Notes under the pieces: model-generated
The model's database searches: none
Told to the model about the DNA's origin: nothing
Seen by the model: the letters and a program-made list of their open reading frames with translations, nothing else
NCBI RefSeq assembly: GCF_002976435.1
Contig: NZ_PUGF01000018.1
Coordinates: 1-64,000, forward strand
Source: Solimicrobium silvestre
Lineage (GTDB): Bacteria; Pseudomonadota; Gammaproteobacteria; Burkholderiales; Burkholderiaceae_D
Direction of reading: 5' to 3'
Length of the DNA stretch: 64,000 bases
Part shown: piece after piece, positions 55,481 through 64,000 of the stretch
How positions within the stretch are numbered: position 1 is the stretch's first letter
How the letters are laid out: each line of letters begins with the position of its first letter
Program-made: the position numbers and the translations under genes

Positions 55481-55496
55481 GAGCACTTCAAGATTA

Positions 55497-55518
55497 GTGC
55501 ATCAGTCGCCTGATGCAC
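55497..55518 (+). terminator. possible terminator hairpin after the aminopeptidase gene
   Basis: GTGCATCAG and CTGATGCAC form a perfect nine-base stem with a TCGC loop, 16 bases past the stop. No T run follows, so it may instead stabilise the transcript end. It lies directly before the sigma-28 promoter. Confidence 0.45.
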
Positions 55519-55552
55519 CAATCCACCCAGTTGCCAAGCAGGAAGCAACGAT

Positions 55553-55579
55553 TCAAGTTTGCTGAGATAGTGCCGATAC
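55553..55579 (+). promoter_or_regulatory. sigma-28 (FliA) promoter of the FlxA-like gene
   Basis: TCAAGTTT, 11 bases, GCCGATAC. The -10 differs from GCCGATAA only at the last base and the spacing is exact. It lies 58 bases before the start at 55637, placing this isolated gene under FliA. Confidence 0.85.
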
Positions 55580-55636
55580 CAAGATAACCTTCATCTACGG
55601 CACGGGTTATATACAAAACCTATATGCCAAACCAAC

Positions 55637-55990
55637 ATGGCAGACCTATTAACCCAGGTATCCAGCGGAATTGTCCTTGGCACTGATAGCTCTGGCGATA
55701 TCGCCACGGATATCCAGAAGCTCATGAAACAGATTGCCCAGGTAGAGAAAAGCATCAAAAACCTGATCAACGATGGCTCTGTCGCTCCGAATGACAAAAT
55801 CAAACAGCTCAAACTACTGCAAGGCACGCTCACGCTCCTGTACCAGGCATTGACGCAATTGATGGAGTTGCAAACCAAGCAAAAAGAAAATCAAACCAAC
55901 ATCATAGAAAAAATACCTGCTCAAACCGCCGCACAAAAAAACAATGGCAGCGCAATCATCCCAGACACAAATATAGATACATTTGCCTGA
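55637..55990 (+). CDS. FlxA-like coiled-coil protein in the flagellar regulon
   Basis: 117 residues. The central DIATDIQKLMKQIAQVEKSI and LLQGTLTLLYQALTQLMELQ form long amphipathic helices, as in FlxA-like proteins; there is no signal peptide. The flanking regions are polar and likely flexible. FlxA of E. coli is itself FliA dependent, and this gene has a near-consensus FliA promoter. A soluble flagellar accessory or exported protein is inference; the family name rests on resemblance. Confidence 0.65.
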   Translation: MADLLTQVSSGIVLGTDSSGDIATDIQKLMKQIAQVEKSIKNLINDGSVAPNDKIKQLKLLQGTLTLLYQALTQLMELQTKQKENQTNIIEKIPAQTAAQKNNGSAIIPDTNIDTFA

Positions 55991-55993
55991 ACT

Positions 55994-56043
55994 GAAATTC
56001 CAGAACAATCCGACGGCGAAGTTGCTAACATTAAAAGTTGAAG
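55994..56043 (+). pseudogene. fragment of prfB sequence
   Basis: From 55994 the 43 bases match prfB at 61023-61065 in 36 positions (e.g. GAACAATCCGACGG exactly), followed, after a 15-base deletion, by a GTTGAAGG segment matching prfB's GTCGAAGG. It lies four bases beyond the FlxA-like stop. It is too short to encode anything; it looks like a scrap of an ancient or foreign prfB duplication. Confidence 0.65.
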
Positions 56044-56069
56044 GTGGGGGAACGCAGCGCTATAGTAAT

Positions 56070-57206
56070 TTAAGAACAGATTGGTGCTTCAGTTCTACCT
56101 GCACAAATCACCGCCGACGTTACATCTGCAAGCACCGCACAGCCGCATAAAGCCATCGCAACTTCCAGTTCATCGCGCAATAGGCGCAGTACGTGAGCAA
56201 CGCCAATTGCTCCGGCATTACGCAAACCATAAATAGCTGGACGTCCCAGCAAAACAGCATCGGCGCCTAATGCCACGGCTTTCAGTAGGTCGGTACCACG
56301 TCGAATTCCACCATCCACTAAAACGATAAAGTCGGACCCCACTGCGGCGCGAATCTGCGGCAATAACGTGGCTGTCGCGGCGACAGTATCCAGAGTGCGG
56401 CCGCCATGATTTGAAACGATGATGCCGGCAACCCCATGTTGCTGGGCAAGGCGCGCATCCTCTTCGTGCATGATTCCCTTCAATAAGATTGGCAACGAAG
56501 TAATGCTTTGCAACCAGCCGATATCATCCCAGGTGGGGGCATGCCTGAGCAAACCGTCAAACAACGCGCTTTGCCCAGGCTCCAAAATAACGGGCGGAGG
56601 CGCTGGAAATCCTGCCAAATTTGCGGCAAAAACGCTGTCCGGCAAAGTAAAGCCTGCTCGGCGTTCACGGTCACGAACACCGCTGCTAGCAGCGTCCACC
56701 GTGAGCACCAAGGCCTCATAACCAGCTTGTTCAGCGCGTTGTACCAGTTGCTGAGTCAAGGTTTTATCGTGCTGCCAATAGAGTTGAAACCAGAGCGGCC
56801 CGCGCTGCGGTTCATCGCGTATTGCTTGAGCAATCACTTCCAATGCAACGCTTGCTTGTGTGCTTAAAATAAAACCGGCACCTTGCATGGCTGCCGCATA
56901 GGCACTGGCTAACTCACCATCGTTATGCGCCAGTCGCTGGAACGCCACGGGAGCCAATAAAATAGGATGGGCCAACGTGCGCCCCAGTAAATTAATACGG
57001 GTATGCCCGCCAACCAGCGAGCGCAATACTCGTGGCCGCAGTGATATTTGATTCCACGCTTGCTGGTTAGCACGCAGAGTGTATTCATCACCGGCACCAC
57101 CACTAAAATACGCACGCGCATTCGCATCCAACAAGCCAAGCGCATGGGTTTCATGGTCGGCCAGCGTTACTAAATGCGGAGGTACGGTTTGTAGGATTGG
57201 AATCAT
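56070..57206 (-). CDS. FMN-dependent alpha-hydroxy-acid oxidase/dehydrogenase
   Basis: 378 residues, full length. The TIM barrel has AYFSGGAGDEYTL (family Tyr/Gly start), the FMN site LLAPVAFQRLAH, and the catalytic His-Arg in IIVSNHGGRTLDT, with DGGIRRGTDLLKA and the phosphate loop. Relatives oxidise L-lactate, glycolate or mandelate. It is third in a minus-strand operon after a siderophore receptor and an iron-dependent dioxygenase; the substrate and the link to iron are unknown. Confidence 0.9.
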   Translation of the reverse strand: MIPILQTVPPHLVTLADHETHALGLLDANARAYFSGGAGDEYTLRANQQAWNQISLRPRVLRSLVGGHTRINLLGRTLAHPILLAPVAFQRLAHNDGELASAYAAAMQGAGFILSTQASVALEVIAQAIRDEPQRGPLWFQLYWQHDKTLTQQLVQRAEQAGYEALVLTVDAASSGVRDRERRAGFTLPDSVFAANLAGFPAPPPVILEPGQSALFDGLLRHAPTWDDIGWLQSITSLPILLKGIMHEEDARLAQQHGVAGIIVSNHGGRTLDTVAATATLLPQIRAAVGSDFIVLVDGGIRRGTDLLKAVALGADAVLLGRPAIYGLRNAGAIGVAHVLRLLRDELEVAMALCGCAVLADVTSAVICAGRTEAPICS

Positions 57207-57225
57207 GAGGAGTAAATCAGCGAAT

Positions 57226-57909
57226 TCAGGTATCGACCCACATCCGCAATAGATTATGGTAGGTACTGGTTAAGCCGATAACGGCGGAATGTGTTTCACC
57301 CATTTGCTCGCGTAAATTAATTAAGTGGGTATCCATCGCATACAACATGCGGCGTTGGTCTTCCTGGCGCACCATGCTTTCTATCCAAAAAAATCCGGCA
57401 TAACGCTGACCTTCAGTCACCGCCTCTACCCGATGTATGCGATCAGCAGAATACAAAATCAAATCACCAGCAGCCAGCTTAATGCGCTCATCACGATAAC
57501 CATCCGCAATCACCAGTTCACCGCCACAGTAGTCATGCGGCTCACTTAAAAACAAGGTGCACGATATATCGGTGCGCACCCTTTCACCGTTATGTAAATA
57601 GCGCACCGAGCTATCAACATGATCGCCGAAATTATTTGCCGAACCACCGTAGTGATTAAACAGTGGCGGCGAAATATGTTTGGGTAAAGCGGCAGAAAAA
57701 AATGCAGAATTACGCTTCAAACCTTGCAGTACCAGCTTTTGCAAAGCTTGAGCGGCATCACACTGCTCTGGCAATTGAGAATTATTTTTAACCTGCGCGG
57801 CCTGTGCCCCTGATGTTACCCGCCCATCGCCCCAGGGAGCGTGGGCTAAAATAGTACGCGCCTGAGTAACTTCCTCAGGGAGCAATATTTGTTTTAATTG
57901 CAGTAACAT
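57226..57909 (-). CDS. piuC: Fe(II)/2-oxoglutarate-dependent dioxygenase, PiuC/YbiX type
   Basis: 227 residues, the PKHD-type hydroxylase length. The metal and cosubstrate residues lie in [14 protein letters not shown] (H-x-D), [11 protein letters not shown] (the second His) and the Arg that follows at QRYAGFF. Homologues sit next to Fiu/PiuA-type catecholate receptors, as here, and help iron uptake, perhaps by modifying the siderophore. Start 18 bases downstream of the receptor stop. Confidence 0.92.
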   Translation of the reverse strand: MLLQLKQILLPEEVTQARTILAHAPWGDGRVTSGAQAAQVKNNSQLPEQCDAAQALQKLVLQGLKRNSAFFSAALPKHISPPLFNHYGGSANNFGDHVDSSVRYLHNGERVRTDISCTLFLSEPHDYCGGELVIADGYRDERIKLAAGDLILYSADRIHRVEAVTEGQRYAGFFWIESMVRQEDQRRMLYAMDTHLINLREQMGETHSAVIGLTSTYHNLLRMWVDT

Positions 57910-57927
57910 CGTGGATCCAGGTAAAAG

Positions 57928-60186
57928 TTAAAAACGAGTAGCGACAGTCAGCAGAAAAGTACGCGGAGCGCCCAGCACGACAAAGCCCGGATACAACTGA
58001 TCACCATAACGGCGATTGAAGGCGTTATTCACGTTGAGTTGCGCAGTCCAGCGCGGATCTATGGTGTACTCCAGCATTAAATCGGCCACGGCATAACCGG
58101 GAGCACGAGCATTGGCATACGCCGCACCGGTTTGACCTGAAAGCGCAAAATTTTCCGATGCGCCATGCACGCCACCAGCAACCCGCAATTTAGGCATGGC
58201 CTGATAACTCAACCATAAGGCAGCGCTTTGCTTGGGGGTTAAACCCACCCTTTTACCAACGCTGGCTTGCGCATTCGCAGCCGATCCCGCTTTATCAATG
58301 CTTGCATCCCAGATATTGGTATAAGAAAAATACACTTCCGTTTTCGGCGTCAACTTACCGACTATGTCAATTTCCATTCCACGCGAATGGCGCTTGCCCG
58401 ACAAGGTATAAGCATCCCCCGCAAAGTCGGAATCGGTGGTGCGTTCATTGTATTTTTCAGTCTGAAATAATGCGCCGCGGGTGGAGAGATTTCCGTCCAT
58501 CCAATCCAGTTTTGCACCCAGTTCAATATTGCGACTTTTTTCCGGCGGCGTATTGGCAGTTTGCTGCGTTACGTACTGATAAGTATCTGCCGAAGTATTA
58601 AACGAGGTGCCATACGACAAATGATAAGAACTGGTGGCACTAGGCTGATACAGCACACCGGTGCGGTAACTGAACATGGAGTCGGACAAGCTGGTGGAAG
58701 TCGTCTTGTTAGACATGTTGGTCGTGGCGTTTAGATAAGCAATTTGATCAAAATCGCCTTTAAAACTATCAAACCGGATACCGCCTAACAATTTCCAATC
58801 AGGCGCAATTTGTACAAGGTCTTGCACATAAAGCCCGAAAGATTTAAACGAATAATTGCTGATATCCCGATACATAGGCTCTACCGGCAAACTCCGGCCG
58901 TCATTCGGCGTACCCACCGTAGTATTTCCTTTGTTGTAATTGGTGCCCACTCCACCCCAGCCGCCAAAACGATCGGCTTTTTCATAAGCGGCATCGACGC
59001 CGCCGATCAACTCATGCTTCACGCCAAAGGCATTGTATTTATTGCTGTAATCACTTTGCAGATAGGTTCCGGTATAACTATCTTTACGCGGAGCCAAACC
59101 CGAACGCGTGAGCACGGTAGCGCCATTCAAATTTTCCGGCGTTGTGCCCTTGGCAAAACTGGCTGTAGTGCTCCATTGGGAACGATTAAAACGACCCGAA
59201 CGTATCTGACTGTGTAATTGACCGCCGTCATCAAAGCGATGCTTATGCGAGGCAGATAAATAAGTTGCTTCGCCACGTTGATAATCACTCTTGGTACCAT
59301 AAAAATTACCAGGTTTAATATCAGGCACCGTGCCGTTCAGATAGCGAATTCCCGACATCGGTACGTTATCCACGTTTAGATAAAACAAGCCGACGCTAAA
59401 CTCATCGCGATGACCAATCCCCCAACTGAATGTTGGCGCAATACCGTATTTATTTATCTCGGCACCTTTATTATCAGCCGTGTTGCGCATCACATTCATA
59501 CGCAAAGCAGAGTCATTTCCGGTACGGATATTAAAATCACCAGTCAAGCGGAAATATCGCCCGGTACCCAGAGTAGTATCAATTTCATTGTGATCATCCA
59601 AAAACGATTTTTTAGAAACCTGATTAATCACGCCACCGGTAGAACCGCGACCAAACAGCATAGAAGCTGAGCCGCGCATCACTTCAATCCGGTCATAATT
59701 AAACGCATCGCGGTCATATTGGGATGGGTCGCGCATTCCATCAAGCAGCAAATCACCCGTTGTAGCGACAGGGAAGCCACGCAGGCGAATGTCTTGGTCG
59801 GTACCATTTTCTGCCGCTGCAAACGTAATCCCCGAGGTGTAATGCAACGCTTCCTTGAGTGTCGTCAGCTTGGCTTCATCCATCAACTTTTCAGTCATCA
59901 CGGTGATTGACTGCGGAATGTCGCGGATGTCCTGAGTGCCTTTACCAATACTGGTTTGATTAGTCTGCAACGTTTCCTTGCTGCTACGGTCAGTAGTCAC
60001 CGTCACTTCAGGCAAGGTTGTTTGCGCCCAGCTGGATGCCGATGCAGCCAACATGAAGGCGCTGATGGACAGACCGGCAGAAAAACTTGAAGGGGGTTGA
60101 CGGCGCTTGATCAGAGCGATTTCGTGCGGGAAGTCGATAGTCTCGATTGCAAGCGCAAGAGGATATTTGTTTAATTTTTGGTGCAT
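57928..60186 (-). CDS. TonB-dependent catecholate siderophore receptor (Fiu/PiuA-like)
   Basis: 752 residues. A long N-terminal signal region ends near SSWA. The plug starts TLPEVTVTTDRSSKETLQTN and contains DIRDIPQSITVMTEKLMDEA and IEVMRGSASMLFGRGSTGGV. The barrel ends with APRTFLLTVATRF, a terminal Phe as expected. PiuC next door and a Fur box upstream support a ferric-catecholate role. Confidence 0.93.
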   Translation of the reverse strand: MHQKLNKYPLALAIETIDFPHEIALIKRRQPPSSFSAGLSISAFMLAASASSWAQTTLPEVTVTTDRSSKETLQTNQTSIGKGTQDIRDIPQSITVMTEKLMDEAKLTTLKEALHYTSGITFAAAENGTDQDIRLRGFPVATTGDLLLDGMRDPSQYDRDAFNYDRIEVMRGSASMLFGRGSTGGVINQVSKKSFLDDHNEIDTTLGTGRYFRLTGDFNIRTGNDSALRMNVMRNTADNKGAEINKYGIAPTFSWGIGHRDEFSVGLFYLNVDNVPMSGIRYLNGTVPDIKPGNFYGTKSDYQRGEATYLSASHKHRFDDGGQLHSQIRSGRFNRSQWSTTASFAKGTTPENLNGATVLTRSGLAPRKDSYTGTYLQSDYSNKYNAFGVKHELIGGVDAAYEKADRFGGWGGVGTNYNKGNTTVGTPNDGRSLPVEPMYRDISNYSFKSFGLYVQDLVQIAPDWKLLGGIRFDSFKGDFDQIAYLNATTNMSNKTTSTSLSDSMFSYRTGVLYQPSATSSYHLSYGTSFNTSADTYQYVTQQTANTPPEKSRNIELGAKLDWMDGNLSTRGALFQTEKYNERTTDSDFAGDAYTLSGKRHSRGMEIDIVGKLTPKTEVYFSYTNIWDASIDKAGSAANAQASVGKRVGLTPKQSAALWLSYQAMPKLRVAGGVHGASENFALSGQTGAAYANARAPGYAVADLMLEYTIDPRWTAQLNVNNAFNRRYGDQLYPGFVVLGAPRTFLLTVATRF

Positions 60187-60526
60187 AGATAACCTTTTTT
60201 ATTAATTAAAATCTAAAAAGGATCACTGGCTATCTATGAAAAGATGGTTGCTGGCTACCGTGGAAATTACAATTCCCCCTGCAAGACGAGCTATTCATCA
60301 TAAGCAAAGAGATACTATAAAAACAATCGCTGAATGATAATCATTATTATTTAATATTGCAAATAAAATAAATAAATAATTCATACCTTGATCTCGTCAT
60401 AAGAAATTTAAAAAGACACGGAAACTAACGCCTATTTATTGGGCAAATGCAGCATCAAACGCAATAGCCCATCACGGTCTCAGGTATAATTCTCGGTTCG
60501 ACCAAACAAAAATCCCCAGAAAAATC
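60187..60526. other. divergent receptor/prfB intergenic region
   Basis: This spacer separates the divergent siderophore receptor and prfB. Besides the Fur box it contains AT-rich sequence and no recognisable gene. Confidence 0.5.
60332..60350. promoter_or_regulatory. Fur box upstream of the siderophore receptor
   Basis: GAATGATAATCATTATTAT matches the 19-base Fur consensus GATAATGATAATCATTATC with ATGATAATCATTAT intact, about 150 bases before the receptor start. Repression of the receptor-piuC-FMN enzyme operon under iron-replete conditions is the expected outcome. Confidence 0.85.
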
Positions 60527-61631
60527 ATGGAAGCAGAACGCGTAAATAGTATTGCCGGCTTGTTGTCGGACTTGACCAATCGTGAAGTTGAACTTCGGAG
60601 GTATCTTTGACTACGATGTAAAGTCAGAGAAACTCGAACAAGTAAATGCCGAGATGGAAGATCCGGCAATCTGGAACGATCCTAAAAAAGCCCAGGATTT
60701 AGGGCGCGAAAAAAAATCGCTGGAAGCGATTGTCCATACCCTCACCAAAATTGATGCCGATCTGCGCGATGCCGTTGATCTGTTTACCATGGCGCGTGAA
60801 GAGCAAGACGAAGACACCATGGAAGCCATTGAAGGCGATGCGGATGTGCTGCGCTTGCTGGTGGAAGGCATGGAATTCCGTCGCATGTTTAATAATCCGA
60901 TGGACCCGAATAACTGCTTTATCGACATTCAATCCGGCGCGGGCGGTACCGAGGCGCAGGATTGGGCTTCGATGATTTTGCGTCAGTATTTGCGCTATTG
61001 CGAACGCAAGGGCTTCAAGGTAGAAATTCTGGAACAATCCGACGGTGAAGTTGCCGGGATTAAAACCGCGACTCTCAAAGTCGAAGGCGATTACGCCTAC
61101 GGTTTTTTACGCACCGAAACCGGCGTACATCGTTTAGTGCGCAAGTCGCCGTTTGATTCTGCCAACGGTCGCCATACTTCATTTTGCAGTCTGTTTGTGT
61201 ACCCTGAAGTCGATGATTCGATTGATATTGACGTCAATCCAGCCGACGTGCGGGTTGATACTTACCGCGCTTCCGGTGCCGGTGGTCAGCATATTAACAA
61301 GACCGATTCTGCAGTGCGTTTAACCCACGGCCCTTCCGGGATTGTGGTGCAATGCCAAAATGACCGAAGCCAACATCGTAACCGCGCTGAAGCGTGGGAT
61401 ATGTTGAAAGCCAAGTTGTATGAACTGGAACTGCGTAATCGCATGAGTGAACAGCAAAAACTGGAAGACTCAAAAACCGACGTGGGCTGGGGACATCAGA
61501 TTCGCTCTTACGTTTTAGACCAGTCGCGCATCAAAGATCTACGCACCAGTTTTGAAACAGGTAATACCAAGGCAGTATTAGATGGCGACTTAGATGGCTT
61601 TATTGCTGCGTCGCTCAAGCAAGGCGTATAA
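60527..61631 (+). CDS. prfB: peptide chain release factor 2 (programmed +1 frameshift)
   Basis: About 367 residues by reading 60527-60607 in the first frame and from 60609 in the +1 frame. The first frame starts [20 protein letters not shown] and stops at UGA 60608. Release of peptides at UAA/UGA uses the SPF motif ([15 protein letters not shown]) and the GGQ loop in [15 protein letters not shown]. Upstream of lysS, as usual. Confidence 0.96.
60597..60611 (+). promoter_or_regulatory. prfB programmed +1 frameshift site
   Basis: CGGAGG TAT CTT TGA C: the internal Shine-Dalgarno-like GGAGG, the slippery CTT and the UGA followed by C are the canonical autoregulatory signal. When RF2 is scarce, ribosomes shift at CTT and skip the UGA. 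Confidence 0.93.
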
Positions 61632-61660
61632 ATCCAAATTCAGAAACTGTTCAATTATTC

Positions 61661-61679
61661 GGTGGGGCTAGTCCCCACC
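61661..61679 (+). terminator. intercistronic hairpin between prfB and lysS
   Basis: GGTGGGG pairs with CCCCACC around CTAGT in the 65-base gap. There is no T run, so attenuation, RNA processing or protection of an mRNA end are all possible. The lysS start follows 17 bases later. Confidence 0.45.
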
Positions 61680-61696
61680 AAACCGGAAAGACATTC

Positions 61697-63232
61697 ATGA
61701 CCGAACCACAAGCAAATCCAGCAGCAGCCCCTGCCGAAGACGAACACTCCATTATCGCCGAACGCCGCGCCAAATTAACCGCGATTCGTGCGCAAGGCGT
61801 CGCATTCCCGAACGACTTCCGCCCTACCGATAAATGCGCTGCATTACAAGAAAAATACGGTGCATTTACCCGCGAACAATTGGAAGAAATGAACGTGACT
61901 GTGGCCGTTGGCGGCCGCATGATGTTGAAACGCGAAGCCGGTAAAAAAGCCGCTTTTGCAGTGTTGCAAGACGCCTCCGGCAAACAAGCCGATGGCAGGA
62001 TTCAGCTCTACGTCACCACCGAAAAAACAGGTGAAGCCGAAATGGAAGCGTTCCGCACTTATGATTTGGGCGACATTCTCGGCATTGAAGGTTTACTGTT
62101 TAAAACCAAAACCGACGAACTGACAATCAAAGTCAGCACGCTGCGTTTACTGACTAAATCGCTGCGCCCATTACCGGATAAATTCCATGGCTTGGCAAAT
62201 CAGGAAATGAAATATCGTCAGCGTTATGTTGACCTGATCATGAGCGAAGATACCCGCCGCACCTTTAAGGCACGTACTGCCGCGATGAGCTCGATCCGCC
62301 GCTTCATGGAAGACAATGCCTTTATGGAAGTGGAAACACCGATGTTGCACGTGATTCCTGGTGGCGCTGCTGCGAAGCCGTTCATCACGCATCACAATGC
62401 GCTGGATATGCAAATGTTTTTGCGTATCGCTCCGGAATTGTATTTGAAGCGTTTGGTCGTCGGCGGCTTTGAGCGTGTGTTTGAAGTAAACCGCAACTTC
62501 CGTAATGAAGGTGTTTCACCGCGTCATAATCCAGAATTCACCATGATGGAATTTTATGCAGCGTATGTAGATTACAAATGGTTGATGGATTTCACCGAAC
62601 AAGTCATCCGCAAAGCCGCTATTGATGCGCACGGCACTGCCGTATTGACTTACCAAGGTCGCGAACTCGATTTGAGTAAACCATTCCATCGCTTGACTAT
62701 AGTTGGCGCAATCAATAAATACGCACCGCATTACACCAATGAGCAATTGCACGATATCGACTTCGTTAAAACAGAATTAGCTAAATTCGGCGTTAAGCCG
62801 TTCGCCACTTCCGGCTTAGGTGCATTGCAGTTGGCGCTGTTTGAAGAAACCGCCGAAGCGCAATTATGGGAACCGACTTACATCATTGATTATCCGGTGG
62901 AAGTTTCCCCGTTAGCGCGTGCGTCAGACACACAACCTGAAATTACCGAACGCTTTGAGTTATTCATGACTGGCCGTGAAATCGCCAACGGCTTCTCAGA
63001 ATTGAACGATTCCGAAGATCAGGCAGCACGCTTTAAAGCACAAATGGATGCCAAAGAAGCGGGCGACGAAGAAGCCATGTATTACGATGCCGATTACATC
63101 CGCGCACTCGAATACGGCTTGCCTCCAACCGGTGGTTGCGGTATCGGTATTGATCGTTTGATGATGTTGATCACTGACTCACCAAATATTCGTGACGTGA
63201 TTCTCTTCCCGCATTTACGTCGCGAAGATTAA
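61697..63232 (+). CDS. lysS: lysyl-tRNA synthetase (class II)
   Basis: 511 residues. The N-terminal OB fold binds the anticodon. Catalytic motif 2 is [22 protein letters not shown] (two parts: [11 protein letters not shown] and [11 protein letters not shown]), and motif 3 is [20 protein letters not shown]. It charges tRNA-Lys. It follows prfB, a frequent bacterial pairing. Confidence 0.98.
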   Translation: MTEPQANPAAAPAEDEHSIIAERRAKLTAIRAQGVAFPNDFRPTDKCAALQEKYGAFTREQLEEMNVTVAVGGRMMLKREAGKKAAFAVLQDASGKQADGRIQLYVTTEKTGEAEMEAFRTYDLGDILGIEGLLFKTKTDELTIKVSTLRLLTKSLRPLPDKFHGLANQEMKYRQRYVDLIMSEDTRRTFKARTAAMSSIRRFMEDNAFMEVETPMLHVIPGGAAAKPFITHHNALDMQMFLRIAPELYLKRLVVGGFERVFEVNRNFRNEGVSPRHNPEFTMMEFYAAYVDYKWLMDFTEQVIRKAAIDAHGTAVLTYQGRELDLSKPFHRLTIVGAINKYAPHYTNEQLHDIDFVKTELAKFGVKPFATSGLGALQLALFEETAEAQLWEPTYIIDYPVEVSPLARASDTQPEITERFELFMTGREIANGFSELNDSEDQAARFKAQMDAKEAGDEEAMYYDADYIRALEYGLPPTGGCGIGIDRLMMLITDSPNIRDVILFPHLRRED

Positions 63233-63540
63233 TTTCATAAAGCTCAACAGTAAAATCGTATAAACACTCCATCATGCGCGACGTTCTAAAGCGCATTTTG
63301 GATGTGTGAAATCAATATTAAAAATTAATTTTTTATCAAAAATCGCCCCTCTAAACTGAAGCATTAAATCGATTAGTGCCACGTACCAGCAGCAGATTTA
63401 ACTCCCGCTATGCTGCACTCGCAAATAAAGTTTCCTAGTCATCACCCAAGCTGCGTCCTAGAATTAAAAGTCCATGCCTTTCAATGCGACAATTTGTTCT
63501 AAATGATAATAAATTGTTTCCTCCGGGGGAACACGCAGAA
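63233..63540. other. intergenic region before the sensor gene
   Basis: No gene, tRNA or clear repeat is visible. An AT-rich stretch near 63320 (ATTAAAAATTAATTTTTT) could terminate lysS transcription. A GGGGGAAC sequence lies about 12 bases before the next ATG. Confidence 0.4.
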
Positions 63541-64000
63541 TGATCGACCCACAGGATAATTCACCTCGAATTGCACTCAACTTCCGATTAGCACTCGCTA
63601 CGCTATGCGTGCTCGCCATCGGCTTTGTGGCTTATGTTTTTATTACAGAAGTAACTACTGCGCAATTACGGATAATTACCATTTTATTTGGGTTGTTAAT
63701 TGTGTATTTATGCTGGAGCATGCAACAACATTGGCGCGCAATCTTAGGTGGGACTGTCCATGAATTACATGAACAGATTGAACGCCTTGGAAGCAGCGAC
63801 TTCTCATCACCGATTTCCATAGCCCCTGGCATAGACAAAAGTGTAATGAGCGCGTTAGCAGAAGCACAAAGCAAACTGCGCGCTGTTTACACGCAACATG
63901 CCCATGATGAATTAATACTAAAAGAACGTGAAGAACGCGCAAGACTTGCCATCGCGGGAAGTAACGACGGATTATGGGACAGAGATATTGAACAAGACAC
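63541..64000 (+). CDS. membrane sensor protein, truncated by the window edge
   Basis: The first 153 codons of a protein that runs past the window. Two hydrophobic helices (LATLCVLAIGFVAYVFI and IITILFGLLIVYLCWSM) are followed by a charged region and a coiled coil, then EERARLAIAGSNDGLWDRDI, the opening of a PAS domain. This layout is common in diguanylate cyclases, phosphodiesterases and histidine kinases; the output domain is not visible. Confidence 0.75.

Overview
The window looks like a chromosomal segment from a Gram-negative betaproteobacterium of the order Burkholderiales, most likely Oxalobacteraceae or a close relative. The evidence is the complete flg and flh gene order with a MotC/MotD-type stator, the sigma-DUF3619-DUF3106-RDD operon, the prfB-lysS pair and the moderate GC content. 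This placement is inference from gene content and was not tested by a search.

Layout. Bases 1-688 hold nothing I recognise. Bases 689-3919 hold a LysR regulator divergent from a glutathione transferase, a LysE-type exporter and a PhzF-like isomerase. Bases 3920-14627 (minus strand) are the flgBCDEFGHIJ-flgKL operon, with flgA-flgM-flgN divergent from it (14905-16650) and a FimV-like protein beyond. About 18.7-30.4 kb is an accessory island: two proteins resembling effectors of extracellular contractile injection systems (eCIS), an isochorismatase-like hydrolase, a membrane protein/reductase/XRE operon, a methyltransferase, a heme-motif lipoprotein, several orphan proteins, repeats and the 3' remnant of a group II intron. 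Bases 30539-38379 (minus strand) are the second flagellar block flhB-flhA-flhF-flhG-fliA-motC-motD. Then follow housekeeping and envelope genes: a SulP transporter, an SrkA-like kinase, the ECF sigma operon, TetR, LOG, a TonB receptor with three c-type cytochrome genes (45.5-51.5 kb), a serine hydrolase, aminopeptidase P, an FlxA-like protein, a Fur-boxed catecholate-siderophore receptor operon, prfB (with programmed frameshift), lysS and the start of a membrane sensor.

How it works together. The two flagellar blocks encode rod, hook, rings, hook-filament junction, the export gate core (FlhAB), the placement and number regulators (FlhF/FlhG), sigma-28 and its anti-sigma factor, and a stator pair. 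Sequences matching the sigma-28 promoter consensus lie upstream of flgM, flgK and, away from the clusters, the FlxA-like gene near 55.6 kb, tying that orphan gene to the flagellar regulon.

The most unusual material is in the island. Three intergenic regions (near 18.83, 24.70 and 28.72 kb) share a diverged promoter-plus-leader sequence ahead of unrelated genes. Two others (22.24 and 27.44 kb) share an ATGCCCTA-N2-TAGGGCAT palindrome and flanking promoter sequence ahead of small orphan genes. The two effector-like proteins share an N-terminal segment rich in the NRPQA/RxLQ pattern typical of DUF4157 toxins, though no injection-system structural genes are in the window. Short mobile repeats with GGA(C/T)TTACGCA ends sit in flagellar intergenic gaps, including one that fills the whole motC-motD spacer.
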